A DNA stretch of 11,381 nucleotides, taken from the NCBI GenBank assembly GCA_012514915.1, contig JAAYZJ010000383.1:1-11381 (forward strand). Reading direction: 5' to 3'. A program made the position numbers and the translations under genes. The first letter of the stretch is position 1. Each line of letters opens with the position of its first letter. The notes beneath the pieces were generated by a model. It searched no databases, was not told the origin of the DNA, and worked only from the letters and a program-made list of their open reading frames with translations. Source of the stretch: Lentisphaerota bacterium (GTDB taxonomy: Bacteria; Verrucomicrobiota; Kiritimatiellia; RFP12; JAAYLN01). Below are positions 1 to 8,585 of this stretch, piece by piece.

Positions 1-1245
1 ACGCGCACGGCGGCCGCCGACGCCGGCCTGCACGGCACACGCGTGACGGTCGCGACGCCGGCGCCGACGGTCTGGATCGCCGACGCGCCCGCGCACGATC
101 ACGCGCATGGTGTGAACGGCCACGATCACGGGGCGCACGACCACGAACCCGGTGCTCATCGTCACGATCCCGCTCCTCACGGCCATCCGGAGGCCGGGAT
201 GGCTGTGAATCCCGCCCCCGCCTGCCAGGCACGTCACACACACGCCGCGGGACACGCGCCGCATGCCCCGCACCGCAACCTGGCCGACATTCTCGCGATC
301 CTCGAACACCCGGCCATACCCGCCGCGACGCGCCGGCTCGCGGCGGCGACCTTCCGCCGCCTGGCCGAGGCCGAGGCGCGCATCCACGGGACCACGCCCG
401 ACGCGATCCATTTCCATGAAGTCGGCGCGGCCGACGCCATCGCCGATATTGTCGGCGGCTGCTATGCCCTCGACCTGCTCGGCGTCGGCGCGGTCCGCAT
501 CGGCCCGCTGCCGGCGGGCTGCGGCACGCTCCGCTGCGCGCACGGCGAGATGCCCAATCCCGCCCCGGCCACGCAGCGGCTGCTCGAGGGGTTCACCCTG
601 GTGCAAACCGACGAGCCGTCCGAGCTCGTCACCCCGACCGGCGCCGCGCTGCTGGCGACCTGGCGGGCGGAGTTGGCCCCCGCCCCCGACCGGGGCGTGC
701 TCCTCCGGAGCGGCCTGGGGTTCGGCACGCGGCGGCTGCGGCTGCGTCCCAACGTCCTGCGGGCCACGCTGCTCGAGGCCGGCGCCGAGGCGGAAGGGCC
801 GGCGACCCCCGCAGGGAAACTGGTGGTGCTGGAGACCAATCTCGACGACTGCAATCCGCAGTGGATCGGCGAGCTGATCGAACGCCTGTTGAACGAAGGC
901 GCACTGGATGCCTGGGCCACGCCGATCATCATGAAGAAGGGACGCCCCGCGCTCACGCTCAGCGTGCTGGCCGAGCCGGAGGCCGGTTCCCGCCTGCAGC
1001 GGAGCATCTTCCAGGCGACCCCGACCTTCGGCATCCGCGCCCATTCCGTCGACCGGACCATCCTCGCCCGCCGCCACGAGACCGTCGCCACGCCCTACGG
1101 GCCGGTGCGCGTCAAGCACGGCGAGCTCGATGGCACGGTCATCACGAGAACCCCCGAGTACGAGGACTGCGTTGCGCGCGCCCGCGAGGCGGGAGTCGCC
1201 CCGCGGCAGGTGGCGGAGGCCGCCCGGCTGGCCGCCGGTGCGTGA
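1..1245 (+). CDS. larC: LarC, nickel-pincer cofactor biosynthesis nickel-insertion protein (5' truncated by window)
   Basis: LarC inserts nickel into the pyridinium bisthiocarboxylate mononucleotide made by LarB and LarE, giving the nickel-pincer cofactor of lactate racemase (LarA) and related enzymes. The frame is open from base 1. A GTG at 43 could start an ORF, but the codons before it read RTAAADAGLHGTRV, which resembles the usual 'GI.GT.V' stretch of LarC, so the true start lies upstream and roughly 70 residues are missing. Recognisable blocks are HFHEVGAADAIADIVG, ELVTPTGAALL, ETNLDDCNPQ and MKKGRP. A His-rich stretch at nt 94-273 carries 16 histidines. In some lactobacilli larC is split by programmed frameshifting; here both halves are in one frame. 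No larA, larB or larE lies in the window. rpe follows after 38 bases. The family call is firm. Confidence 0.93.
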   Translation, partial: TRTAAADAGLHGTRVTVATPAPTVWIADAPAHDHAHGVNGHDHGAHDHEPGAHRHDPAPHGHPEAGMAVNPAPACQARHTHAAGHAPHAPHRNLADILAILEHPAIPAATRRLAAATFRRLAEAEARIHGTTPDAIHFHEVGAADAIADIVGGCYALDLLGVGAVRIGPLPAGCGTLRCAHGEMPNPAPATQRLLEGFTLVQTDEPSELVTPTGAALLATWRAELAPAPDRGVLLRSGLGFGTRRLRLRPNVLRATLLEAGAEAEGPATPAGKLVVLETNLDDCNPQWIGELIERLLNEGALDAWATPIIMKKGRPALTLSVLAEPEAGSRLQRSIFQATPTFGIRAHSVDRTILARRHETVATPYGPVRVKHGELDGTVITRTPEYEDCVARAREAGVAPRQVAEAARLAAGA

Positions 1246-1274
1246 TTGATTTTTCGACACGCCTGTGTCATACT
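1246..1274 (+). promoter_or_regulatory. Candidate sigma70-type promoter for rpe with palindromic spacer
   Basis: TTGATT (1246-1251) and CATACT (1269-1274) are separated by 17 bases; each matches four of six consensus positions. The spacer contains the palindrome GACAC-GCCT-GTGTC (1256-1269), which could be a repressor site or chance. The -10 ends only 9 bases before the rpe ATG at 1284, so transcription from here would give a leader of about two or three bases. rpe lacks a convincing Shine-Dalgarno sequence (TTGAGAAC before the ATG), which fits. rpe may equally be transcribed by read-through from larC. Confidence 0.4.
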
Positions 1275-1283
1275 GTTGAGAAC

Positions 1284-1976
1284 ATGCCAATCGAAATCCT
1301 ACCCTCACTGCTGGCGGCCGATTTCGGCTATTTGGCGGATGGCGCCCGACGTGCCGAGACGGCCGGCGGCGACGCCCTGCATGTGGACATCATGGACGGG
1401 CATTTCGTGCCGAACCTGAGCTTCGGGCCCGACGTGGTCGCCGCGGCCCGCCGGGCCGTGGCGCTCCGGCTCAATGTGCACCTGATGCTGACGCATCCCG
1501 ACCGCTACGTGCCGCGCTTCGCCGACGCCGGCGCCGACGCCATCTCCTTCCATGTCGAGGCCGACTGCGACGTGGCCGCCACCCTCGCCGTGATCCGCGC
1601 GCGCGGGCTCTCCGCCGGGCTCGTGCTCAAGCCGGCCACCCCGGCCGACGCGATCCGGCCCTTTCTGGGGCAGTTCGATTTTGTCCTCTGCATGACGGTC
1701 GAGCCCGGCTACGGGGGGCAATCCTTCATGGACGGCATGCGGCCCAAGATCCGCCAGGTCCGGACGTTGTCGGAGACCGCGGCGCCGCATCCCTTTCCCA
1801 TCATGGTCGATGGCGGCATCAACGCCGACACGGCCGCCCGCTGCGCCGCCGCCGGCGCCAACCAGTTCGTGGCCGGCAACTCGCTCTACTCGGCGCCCGA
1901 CATGGGCGCGGCCATCGCCGCCATGCGCGCGGCGGCCACGGCAGCCTTCGCCCGCACGCCCACCGGGAGCCTATGA
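1284..1976 (+). CDS. rpe: Ribulose-phosphate 3-epimerase
   Basis: Rpe is a cytosolic (beta/alpha)8-barrel metalloenzyme that interconverts D-ribulose 5-phosphate and D-xylulose 5-phosphate in the pentose phosphate pathway. The 230-residue product has the usual family length. Visible signatures are PSLLAADF (7-14), HVDIMDGHFVPN (33-44, metal ligands His33 and Asp35), HLML (66-69, His66), MTVEPGYGGQSF (137-148) and MVDGGIN (174-180, Asp176). The reading frame is open further upstream into larC, but the ATG at 1284 gives the canonical N-terminus 'MPIEILPSLLAADF' and is chosen. The stop overlaps the lepA start as ATGA (1973-1976), suggesting translational coupling. The C-terminal tail (about 212-230) is Ala-rich and variable. 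All expected metal ligands appear present. Confidence 0.97.
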   Translation: MPIEILPSLLAADFGYLADGARRAETAGGDALHVDIMDGHFVPNLSFGPDVVAAARRAVALRLNVHLMLTHPDRYVPRFADAGADAISFHVEADCDVAATLAVIRARGLSAGLVLKPATPADAIRPFLGQFDFVLCMTVEPGYGGQSFMDGMRPKIRQVRTLSETAAPHPFPIMVDGGINADTAARCAAAGANQFVAGNSLYSAPDMGAAIAAMRAAATAAFARTPTGSL

Positions 1977-3718
1977 CCGACCAGCCCATTCCCAACACGC
2001 GCAACTTCTGCATCATCGCCCACATCGACCACGGCAAGACGACGCTTTCGGACCGCATCCTGGAGCTGACCCAGGCGATCGAGCAGCGGCTCATGCGCGA
2101 GCAGACACTCGACGCGATGGATCTCGAGCGGGAGCGGGGCATCACGATCAAGAGCCACCCGGTCTCGATGCTCTACACGGCGCGCGACGGCCAGATCTAC
2201 CGATTCAACCTGATCGACACCCCCGGGCACGTCGACTTCGCCTACGAGGTGTCGCGCAGCATGCGCGCCTGCGAGGGGGCGATCCTCGTCGTCGACGCCA
2301 CGCAGGGCGTCGAGGCGCAGACCGTGGCCAACGCCTACCTGGCGGTCGACAACCACCTCGAGATCGTACCGGTCCTCAACAAGGTCGACATGGCGGGCGC
2401 CGACATCCCCGGTGTGACGCAGCAGGTCGAGGAACTGCTCGGCATCGGCATGGAGGATCACCTGCACATCAGCGCCAAGACGGGGCAGAATGTCGCCGAG
2501 GTGCTCGAGGCGGTGGTGCGGCGCGTCCCGCCGCCCCGCACCCGCGGGGCGACGGCGCCCCTGCGCGCCCTGGTCTTCGATTCGGCGTTCGACGTCTTCC
2601 GCGGCGTGGTCGTCTACGTCCGCGTGGTGGACGGCAGCCTGCGCGTCGGCGACAGTGTCCGGCTGATGAGCAACGGCGTCACCACGCAGATCCGCGAGGT
2701 CGGCATCTTCAGCCCGAGCCAGAAGCAGGTCGAGCGGCTCGACCCCGGGCAGGTCGGCTACCTCGTGGGCACCATCAAGGAGCCCAAGGACGTCAAGAGC
2801 GGCGACACGATCACGTCGGTCCGCGACGGCTCGGAAGAGCCGCTTCCCGGGTACAAGGACGTCCGTCCGATGGTTTTCTGCGGCATCTATCCGGTCGGTT
2901 CGGAAGACTTCGAGAAGGTGCGGCAGGGGCTTGAGAAGCTGCACCTGAACGATGCCGCCTTCACCTTCCATCCCGAGAGCTCCGTGGCGCTCGGGTTCGG
3001 CTTCCGCTGCGGCTTCCTCGGGTTGCTGCACATGGATATCGTGCAGGAGCGGCTGCGCCGCGAATTCGATCTCGACATCCTCAACACCCACCCCTCCGTC
3101 ATCTACCGGGTCCGGCTGAGCGACGGCAAGGTGGTCGAGGTCGACAATCCCGTCCAACTGCCCGACATCACCCGCATCGACACGATCGAGGAGCCGGTCA
3201 TCCGCGCGACGATCATTTGTCCCGGCGACATCATCGGCGACATCATCCGGCTGCTGACCGACCGCCGCGGTGAGCTGCAGGCGACGGAGAGCGTCGACGC
3301 CCGGCGCGTCATGCTGACCTGCATGCTGCCGCTCAACGAGATCCTGATCGATTTCCACGACATGCTCAAAAGCGTCAGCCGCGGCTACGCCTCGATGGAC
3401 TACGAGCCGACCGGCTACCAGGCGAGCGACATCGTCAAGCTCGACATTCTCCTCAACGGCGAGGCCGTCGACGCCTTCTCCTGCCTCGTGCACCGCGACA
3501 AGGCCGTCGCGCGCGGCCGGCAGATGTGCAAGGCGCTGGCCGAGGCCATTCCGCCGCACATGTTCAAGATCCCCGTGCAGGCGGCCATCGGGCGCACGAT
3601 CATCGCGCGCGAGGATATCCGCCCCTTCCGCAAGGACGTGCTGGCCAAGCTCTACGGCGGCGACGTCACGCGCAAGCAAAAGGTGCTGAAGAAGCAGAAA
3701 GGGGCAAGAAGCGGATGA
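1973..3718 (+). CDS. lepA: Elongation factor 4 (LepA), C-terminus altered by an apparent frameshift
   Basis: LepA/EF4 is a ribosome-associated translational GTPase implicated in back-translocation, initiation and ribosome biogenesis. GTPase motifs are intact: AHIDHGKT (16-23), ERGIT (54-58), DTPGH (82-86) and NKVD (136-139). EF-G-like domains follow, including FGFRCGFLGLLHMDI, and then the LepA-specific C-terminal domain with YGGDVTRKQKVLKKQK. After Lys576 the open frame reads GARSG and stops at 3716-3718, giving 581 residues. The family normally continues EGKKRMK..G.V..PQ.AF, and exactly that tail is encoded in the -1 frame to 3792. Inserting one A (AAAGGGGC to AAAGAGGGC at 3698-3705) restores KQKEGKKRMK and gives 606 residues. 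Either the assembly lacks a base or the allele is truly truncated. GGGAG (1965-1969) precedes the ATG, which overlaps the rpe stop. Confidence 0.95.
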   Translation: MTDQPIPNTRNFCIIAHIDHGKTTLSDRILELTQAIEQRLMREQTLDAMDLERERGITIKSHPVSMLYTARDGQIYRFNLIDTPGHVDFAYEVSRSMRACEGAILVVDATQGVEAQTVANAYLAVDNHLEIVPVLNKVDMAGADIPGVTQQVEELLGIGMEDHLHISAKTGQNVAEVLEAVVRRVPPPRTRGATAPLRALVFDSAFDVFRGVVVYVRVVDGSLRVGDSVRLMSNGVTTQIREVGIFSPSQKQVERLDPGQVGYLVGTIKEPKDVKSGDTITSVRDGSEEPLPGYKDVRPMVFCGIYPVGSEDFEKVRQGLEKLHLNDAAFTFHPESSVALGFGFRCGFLGLLHMDIVQERLRREFDLDILNTHPSVIYRVRLSDGKVVEVDNPVQLPDITRIDTIEEPVIRATIICPGDIIGDIIRLLTDRRGELQATESVDARRVMLTCMLPLNEILIDFHDMLKSVSRGYASMDYEPTGYQASDIVKLDILLNGEAVDAFSCLVHRDKAVARGRQMCKALAEAIPPHMFKIPVQAAIGRTIIAREDIRPFRKDVLAKLYGGDVTRKQKVLKKQKGARSG

Positions 3719-3792
3719 AGGAATTCGGCTCGGTCAACGTGCCGCAGACGGCCTTCATCGCCGTGCTCAAGAGCAGCGGAGGCGAGAACTGA
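3703..3792 (+). other. lepA: Out-of-frame 3' end of lepA (conserved EF4 tail)
   Basis: Read from 3703, this stretch encodes GKKRMKEFGSVNVPQTAF and then IAVLKSSGGEN before a TGA at 3790-3792. It matches the conserved LepA terminus (E. coli-type GKKRMKQIG.VE.PQEAF), yet lies one frame behind the main lepA ORF. Its continued conservation means that either the frameshift is a sequencing error or it is very recent. In EF4-ribosome structures the C-terminal region reaches toward the peptidyl-transferase centre, so real loss should matter. The GGAGG that precedes lepB (3778-3782) lies within these codons, and the restored stop is one base before the lepB ATG, so the restored frame gives tight coupling. 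Confidence 0.85.
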
Positions 3793-3793
3793 C

Positions 3794-4930
3794 ATGCGGA
3801 TCAAGGCATACTGGGCCCTGCGCCGGGCACGCAACCATTTGAAGGATCTGCGGACGCACGCGCGCGGCCTCTACCACATGCGGCGCGACGTGGTCGAGCC
3901 CCAGGTCGCCGAGGCGATGCGCCAGGCGCTGGACGCGGCGCGGCGCGCACGCCGCGGCGACCGCGAGGCGATCGCCCGCGCGACGGCCGGCCTGGAGGCC
4001 GCCCTGGCCGACTGGACGCCGCTGCACCGCAGCGGCTGGACGGAGAACTTCGAGGTGCTGCTCGTCGCGCTCGGCGTGGCGATGGCCTTCCGCTGCTATT
4101 TCTTCCAGCCCTTCAAGATCCCGACGGGGTCGATGCAGCCGACGCTCTACGGCATCCATTCCGAGGAGCGCGACCGTCCCGGGCCGTTCGACCGCCAACC
4201 GCTCAAGCCCTTGAAATGGATCCTCACGGGCGACTGGTACCGCGAGGTGCGCGTGGCCGCCGGCGGCCGGGTTCAGCCGCTGCTGAACGACGAAAGCAAG
4301 CCGGGCTACATCGCCTTTCAGGTGGCGGGGCGCCGCTACCATGTCCCCTCCGACGCCGTCTTCGGGCGCCGCGCCCTGCGGCTCGGCCAGGACGCCCGCA
4401 TCGAGCCCGGCGCCCTGCTGTGGTCGGGCATCGTCCATGCCGGCGACCATGTGTTCGTGAACCGCGTGCTGTGGAATTTCCGCCGCCCGCGCCGCGGTGA
4501 GGTGATGGTCTTCTCGACCCACCGCATTCCCGGGCTACCCCCCGGCACGCACTACATCAAGCGGGTGACAGGGCTGCCCAACGAAACGATCGGCATTCGC
4601 CCGCCCGAGCTGCTGGTCAATGGGGATCCCGTAACGGAACCGCCCACCATCGGGCGCATCGTGCGCCGCGAGAAGCTGGCGCCCTGGGCGCCCCCCTACG
4701 CCGGCTACCAGGTGATCGGCAGCCAGGTGGCGGTGGACTTCGAGCCGGCGTTGCGCGCCGCCGGCGACACGGTCACGCTCGGCAACGACGACTACTACGC
4801 CATGGGCGACAACACCGGCAACAGCAAGGACAGCCGCTACTGGGGCCCCGTCCCCGAACGTAACCTGCTCGGCCCCGCCTGCCTCGTCTACTGGCCCTTC
4901 ACCTCGCCGCGCTTCGGCCGGATACACTGA
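3794..4930 (+). CDS. lepB: Signal peptidase I (enlarged PVC-type form)
   Basis: Signal peptidase I is a membrane-anchored Ser/Lys protease that removes signal peptides from exported proteins. Catalytic boxes are clear: KIPTGSMQPTLYG with nucleophile Ser113, HYIKRVTGLPNE with general-base Lys256, and YAMGDNTGNSKDSRYWGPV (335-353) as box E. One membrane segment lies at about 86-104, directly before the Ser box. Two features are unusual: a charged, probably helical N-terminal extension of about 80 residues (1-80), and 143 residues between Ser113 and Lys256, compared with 55 between Ser90 and Lys145 in E. coli LepB. A GGAGG (3778-3782) sits 11 bases before the ATG. The start is one base after the restored lepA stop, echoing the lepA-lepB order of E. 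coli. The type of architecture recalls Verrucomicrobia-like peptidases (inference). Confidence 0.95.
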   Translation: MRIKAYWALRRARNHLKDLRTHARGLYHMRRDVVEPQVAEAMRQALDAARRARRGDREAIARATAGLEAALADWTPLHRSGWTENFEVLLVALGVAMAFRCYFFQPFKIPTGSMQPTLYGIHSEERDRPGPFDRQPLKPLKWILTGDWYREVRVAAGGRVQPLLNDESKPGYIAFQVAGRRYHVPSDAVFGRRALRLGQDARIEPGALLWSGIVHAGDHVFVNRVLWNFRRPRRGEVMVFSTHRIPGLPPGTHYIKRVTGLPNETIGIRPPELLVNGDPVTEPPTIGRIVRREKLAPWAPPYAGYQVIGSQVAVDFEPALRAAGDTVTLGNDDYYAMGDNTGNSKDSRYWGPVPERNLLGPACLVYWPFTSPRFGRIH

Positions 4931-4955
4931 CGCGCTTCAGACGAAAGGGAATTGC

Positions 4956-6629
<1,674 letters not shown>

Positions 6630-6674
6630 ACGGACGTTCGCCATTCACCCGGCTTCCCTGCGAGCCGCCAAGGT

Positions 6675-6698
6675 AGGACAGGCATTCCTGCCTGTCCT
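6675..6698. repeat. Perfect 10-bp inverted repeat between convergent genes (REP-like palindrome)
   Basis: AGGACAGGCA-TTCC-TGCCTGTCCT forms a perfect 10-base-pair stem with a 4-base loop, 45 bases after ettA and just before the stop of the convergent peptidase-like gene. The hairpin could end transcription or protect 3' ends on both strands, but no T-tract follows in either direction, so it is not a classical rho-independent terminator. Its form suggests a dispersed intergenic palindrome; only one copy is visible here. The rest of 6630-6701 shows nothing recognisable. Confidence 0.75.
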
Positions 6699-6701
6699 CT
6701 G

Positions 6702-7355
6702 CTAAACGTGCCCGCCAGGCCCGCGCGGCGCGAGCACGACGAAGCCTCCATCGCGCGTGGTCGTGGCGTACCAGCGGGCGAGATCGATCTGCTTGACCGC
6801 GCCGCTGTCGAGCAGCCGCACCGTGAGTCCGGCGCCCGGGCGGGCGTCGGCGAGGGCGATGATCGTCACCCAGTGCCACTCATCCAGCAGGCTCTCCTCG
6901 CCGTTGCACAGGTTCAGAAAGGCGACCGGCAGATCCTGCGCCAGCGCCTTGTCGAGAAAATGGACAAGGTCGTCGAGCGGCAGGCGGTGGGCGCGCGCCG
7001 CCGGCACGTCCCAGACGCGGCAATCGAGCGGCCAGGCCTGCGCCTGCGCGTAGGCCAGCACCGAGGTGGCGAACAGGCTGGTGGTGTTGACGCCGTGGCA
7101 TGTGGGAGTGACATACCGCCAGAGCTCCTCCATGAACGCGGGAGCCTCGGAGCGGCGGTCCGGCAGCTTCCGCGCGGCAGGCCCCAGGGACGGCATCAGG
7201 TAGCGGAGGAGGTTGCAGGCCGTTGTCGGGCCGCACCCCGCCCGCCGCTGCCACGCCGTGCCGTACCACTCCTGGTCGTAGCCCAGATAGACGCGGCCAG
7301 TCGGCTGATCGACGATTTTGAACCGGTCGATCTCGGCAAGCGCATGCGCAGTCAT
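6702..7355 (-). CDS. Putative C39-like (papain-fold) cysteine peptidase homologue
   Basis: The 217-residue product lacks a signal peptide or membrane segment and is probably cytoplasmic. Its sequence pattern suits the papain/C39-like fold: an N-terminal YLGYDQEWYG (23-32) with a possible oxyanion Gln28, then QRRAGCGPTTACNLL (36-50) with candidate nucleophile Cys41, later EWHWVTIIAL (159-168) with His161 and VRLLDSG (179-185) with Asp183. These give a plausible Cys-His-Asp triad in the right order, but assignment is by motif only. The real activity could be proteolysis, amidase or acyl transfer, or a non-catalytic role. Six further cysteines/histidines occur without an obvious metal motif. The ATG at 7355 has GGAGG (plus strand 7366-7370) ten bases upstream. 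It lies 34 bases after the oxidoreductase gene on the same strand, so co-transcription is likely. Confidence 0.7.
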   Translation of the reverse strand: MTAHALAEIDRFKIVDQPTGRVYLGYDQEWYGTAWQRRAGCGPTTACNLLRYLMPSLGPAARKLPDRRSEAPAFMEELWRYVTPTCHGVNTTSLFATSVLAYAQAQAWPLDCRVWDVPAARAHRLPLDDLVHFLDKALAQDLPVAFLNLCNGEESLLDEWHWVTIIALADARPGAGLTVRLLDSGAVKQIDLARWYATTTRDGGFVVLAPRGPGGHV

Positions 7356-7389
7356 AATGGTGGCGCCTCCAACCTACCCCGTCGGTCCG

Positions 7390-8490
7390 TCACGCCGTCG
7401 CGATCGTCCGGCCGCCCTGCCGCGCCGATCGATGGACCTGCTCGCAGAGGATGACATTACGCAGCCCGTCCTCTCCCGTCAGCCGCCGGCCGTCGAGGAT
7501 CGAGGCCGCATGCTCGCGGATCACCCCCTGGTAGATATTGTCGGGGCGTTGGACGCGGTAGGTCCGCCGCCGCGCGCCCGTGTCGAGTTCGAGCCGGATC
7601 GGGAACGGCTCGTCGGGATAGCCCGAGAGCTGGAATAGGGTGCCGTAGCCGCGCAGCACCCCGCGGTCGCCGTAGCATTCATAGCCCAGATTGCCCAGCG
7701 TTCCCGCCAGGCCGCCGCGCCGGTCGCAGAAGGAGACGTTGACGGAGACCGTGATGCCGCTGGCCAGATCGCACTGGACCAGGGCGCCATCCTCGACGGC
7801 GATCGCCATCCGCTTGGGATAGTAGACCGCCCGGACGGCGCGGATCCGGGTGTCGAGCAGCTCCTCGATCATGTAGAAGCAGTGGCTGGCCACGTCGCCG
7901 ACCGGCCCCCCCAGCTCGGCGCGGCTGGCGCAGCGCCAGGAGGCCGCTTCGGCGGGCTCGAAACCGAAGGCGAACTGCATGTGGAAACAGGCATCGTTGA
8001 CGGCACCCACGGCGCCCCGGGCGAGGAGGGCGCGCGCCTTTCGGTTGAGCGCATTGTGCACCATCATGTGGTCGACCGCCAGACTGCGGCCGAGGCGCGC
8101 GGCGAGGCGGACGAGGGCGCGCGCGTCGCGCGAGGTCGTCGCGATCGGCTTCTCGACGATGACGTCCTTGCCGGCCTCCAGTGCCCGCGCGGCGAGCGGG
8201 GCGTGGCTCAGGTTGTTGGTGGCGACCACGACGGCGTCGATCGACGGATCGGCCAGCAGGGCGTCGGCATCGGGATACCAGCGCAAACCGAGGGCGCGCG
8301 CGGCCTGCTTGCGGGCGGGATTGATGTCGGTCGCGCCGGTCAGCACCGCGTTGGGCGGCGGCCCGACACGCGCCGCGTCGCAGCCGAATCCCTCGCGCGC
8401 CAGGCGGTTCTCGGCAATGCCGCCGAAGCCGATCATCCCATAGCGGACGGAAGGGGGCCGGTCGGGCCGGCCGGTCTGCTGTTTGCTCAT
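7390..8490 (-). CDS. Gfo/Idh/MocA family NAD(P)-dependent oxidoreductase
   Basis: Members of this family oxidise or reduce hydroxyl groups of sugars, inositols and related compounds using NAD(P). The 366-residue product has an N-terminal Rossmann motif YGMIGFGGIAENRL (17-30), the family hallmark VEKPIA (112-117, Lys114 catalytic), and GGPVGDVASHCFYMIEELL (194-212) containing the conserved Asp and His203 of the substrate site. The C-terminal half is the usual alpha/beta domain. No Tat or Sec signal is visible, so it is cytosolic. The frame is open to a TTG at 8556, but that codon overlaps the predicted -10 box; the ATG at 8490 has GGGAG eight bases upstream and is chosen. The substrate cannot be read from the sequence. 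It is followed by the C39-like gene, probably in one transcript. Confidence 0.92.
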   Translation of the reverse strand: MSKQQTGRPDRPPSVRYGMIGFGGIAENRLAREGFGCDAARVGPPPNAVLTGATDINPARKQAARALGLRWYPDADALLADPSIDAVVVATNNLSHAPLAARALEAGKDVIVEKPIATTSRDARALVRLAARLGRSLAVDHMMVHNALNRKARALLARGAVGAVNDACFHMQFAFGFEPAEAASWRCASRAELGGPVGDVASHCFYMIEELLDTRIRAVRAVYYPKRMAIAVEDGALVQCDLASGITVSVNVSFCDRRGGLAGTLGNLGYECYGDRGVLRGYGTLFQLSGYPDEPFPIRLELDTGARRRTYRVQRPDNIYQGVIREHAASILDGRRLTGEDGLRNVILCEQVHRSARQGGRTIATA

Positions 8491-8520
8491 CGTCGATGCT
8501 CCCAAGGAAATTGCGTCCCG

Positions 8521-8547
8521 CCCGATGACGGAGCGCCGTTCATCGGG
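8521..8547 (-). promoter_or_regulatory. 5'-leader stem-loop of the oxidoreductase transcript
   Basis: On the minus strand CCCGATGA and CGG pair with CCG and TCATCGGG around a 4-base loop, with a single bulged base: eleven base pairs in all. Counting from the predicted -10 box, the mRNA would begin near 8550, so this stem sits within a few bases of the 5' end and leaves the Shine-Dalgarno region (near 8499-8503) free. No T-tract follows, so it is not a terminator. It may stabilise the mRNA or be bound by a regulator. Confidence 0.6.
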
Positions 8548-8556
8548 AACGGACAA

Positions 8557-8585
8557 ACGATAGCATTCAACACTTCCGCTGTCGA
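8557..8585 (-). promoter_or_regulatory. Candidate promoter for the oxidoreductase / C39-like unit
   Basis: On the minus strand TCGACA (plus 8580-8585; five of six matches to TTGACA) and TATCGT (plus 8557-8562; four of six, preceded by an extended-type TG) are 17 bases apart. Predicted transcription starts near 8550, about 60 bases before the ATG at 8490. A short palindrome, CCGCT-GTCG-AGCGG (8576-8589), overlaps the -35 and might be an operator. The promoter lies directly after the terminator of the upstream gene, which supports independent transcription. Confidence 0.55.

Noticed and set aside
1886..3679. 597-codon minus-strand open frame across lepA
   Set aside because: It is antisense to a clearly conserved gene, is low-complexity (rich in Asp, Val, Ala, His, Arg), and is the usual result of strong third-position G/C bias.
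3698..3705. Programmed -1 frameshift in lepA
   Set aside because: The in-frame codons AAA GGG GCA do not form a canonical X_XXY_YYZ slippery site, no downstream pseudoknot was evident, and LepA is not known to use recoding; one missing base is simpler.
6675..6698. Classical intrinsic terminator after ettA
   Set aside because: The stem is perfect, but no T-tract follows on either strand, so it is listed as a palindromic repeat.
8491..8556. Upstream TTG start for the oxidoreductase
   Set aside because: The TTG lies at the predicted -10 box and lacks a Shine-Dalgarno; ATG 8490 has GGGAG at good spacing and gives a normal family N-terminus.
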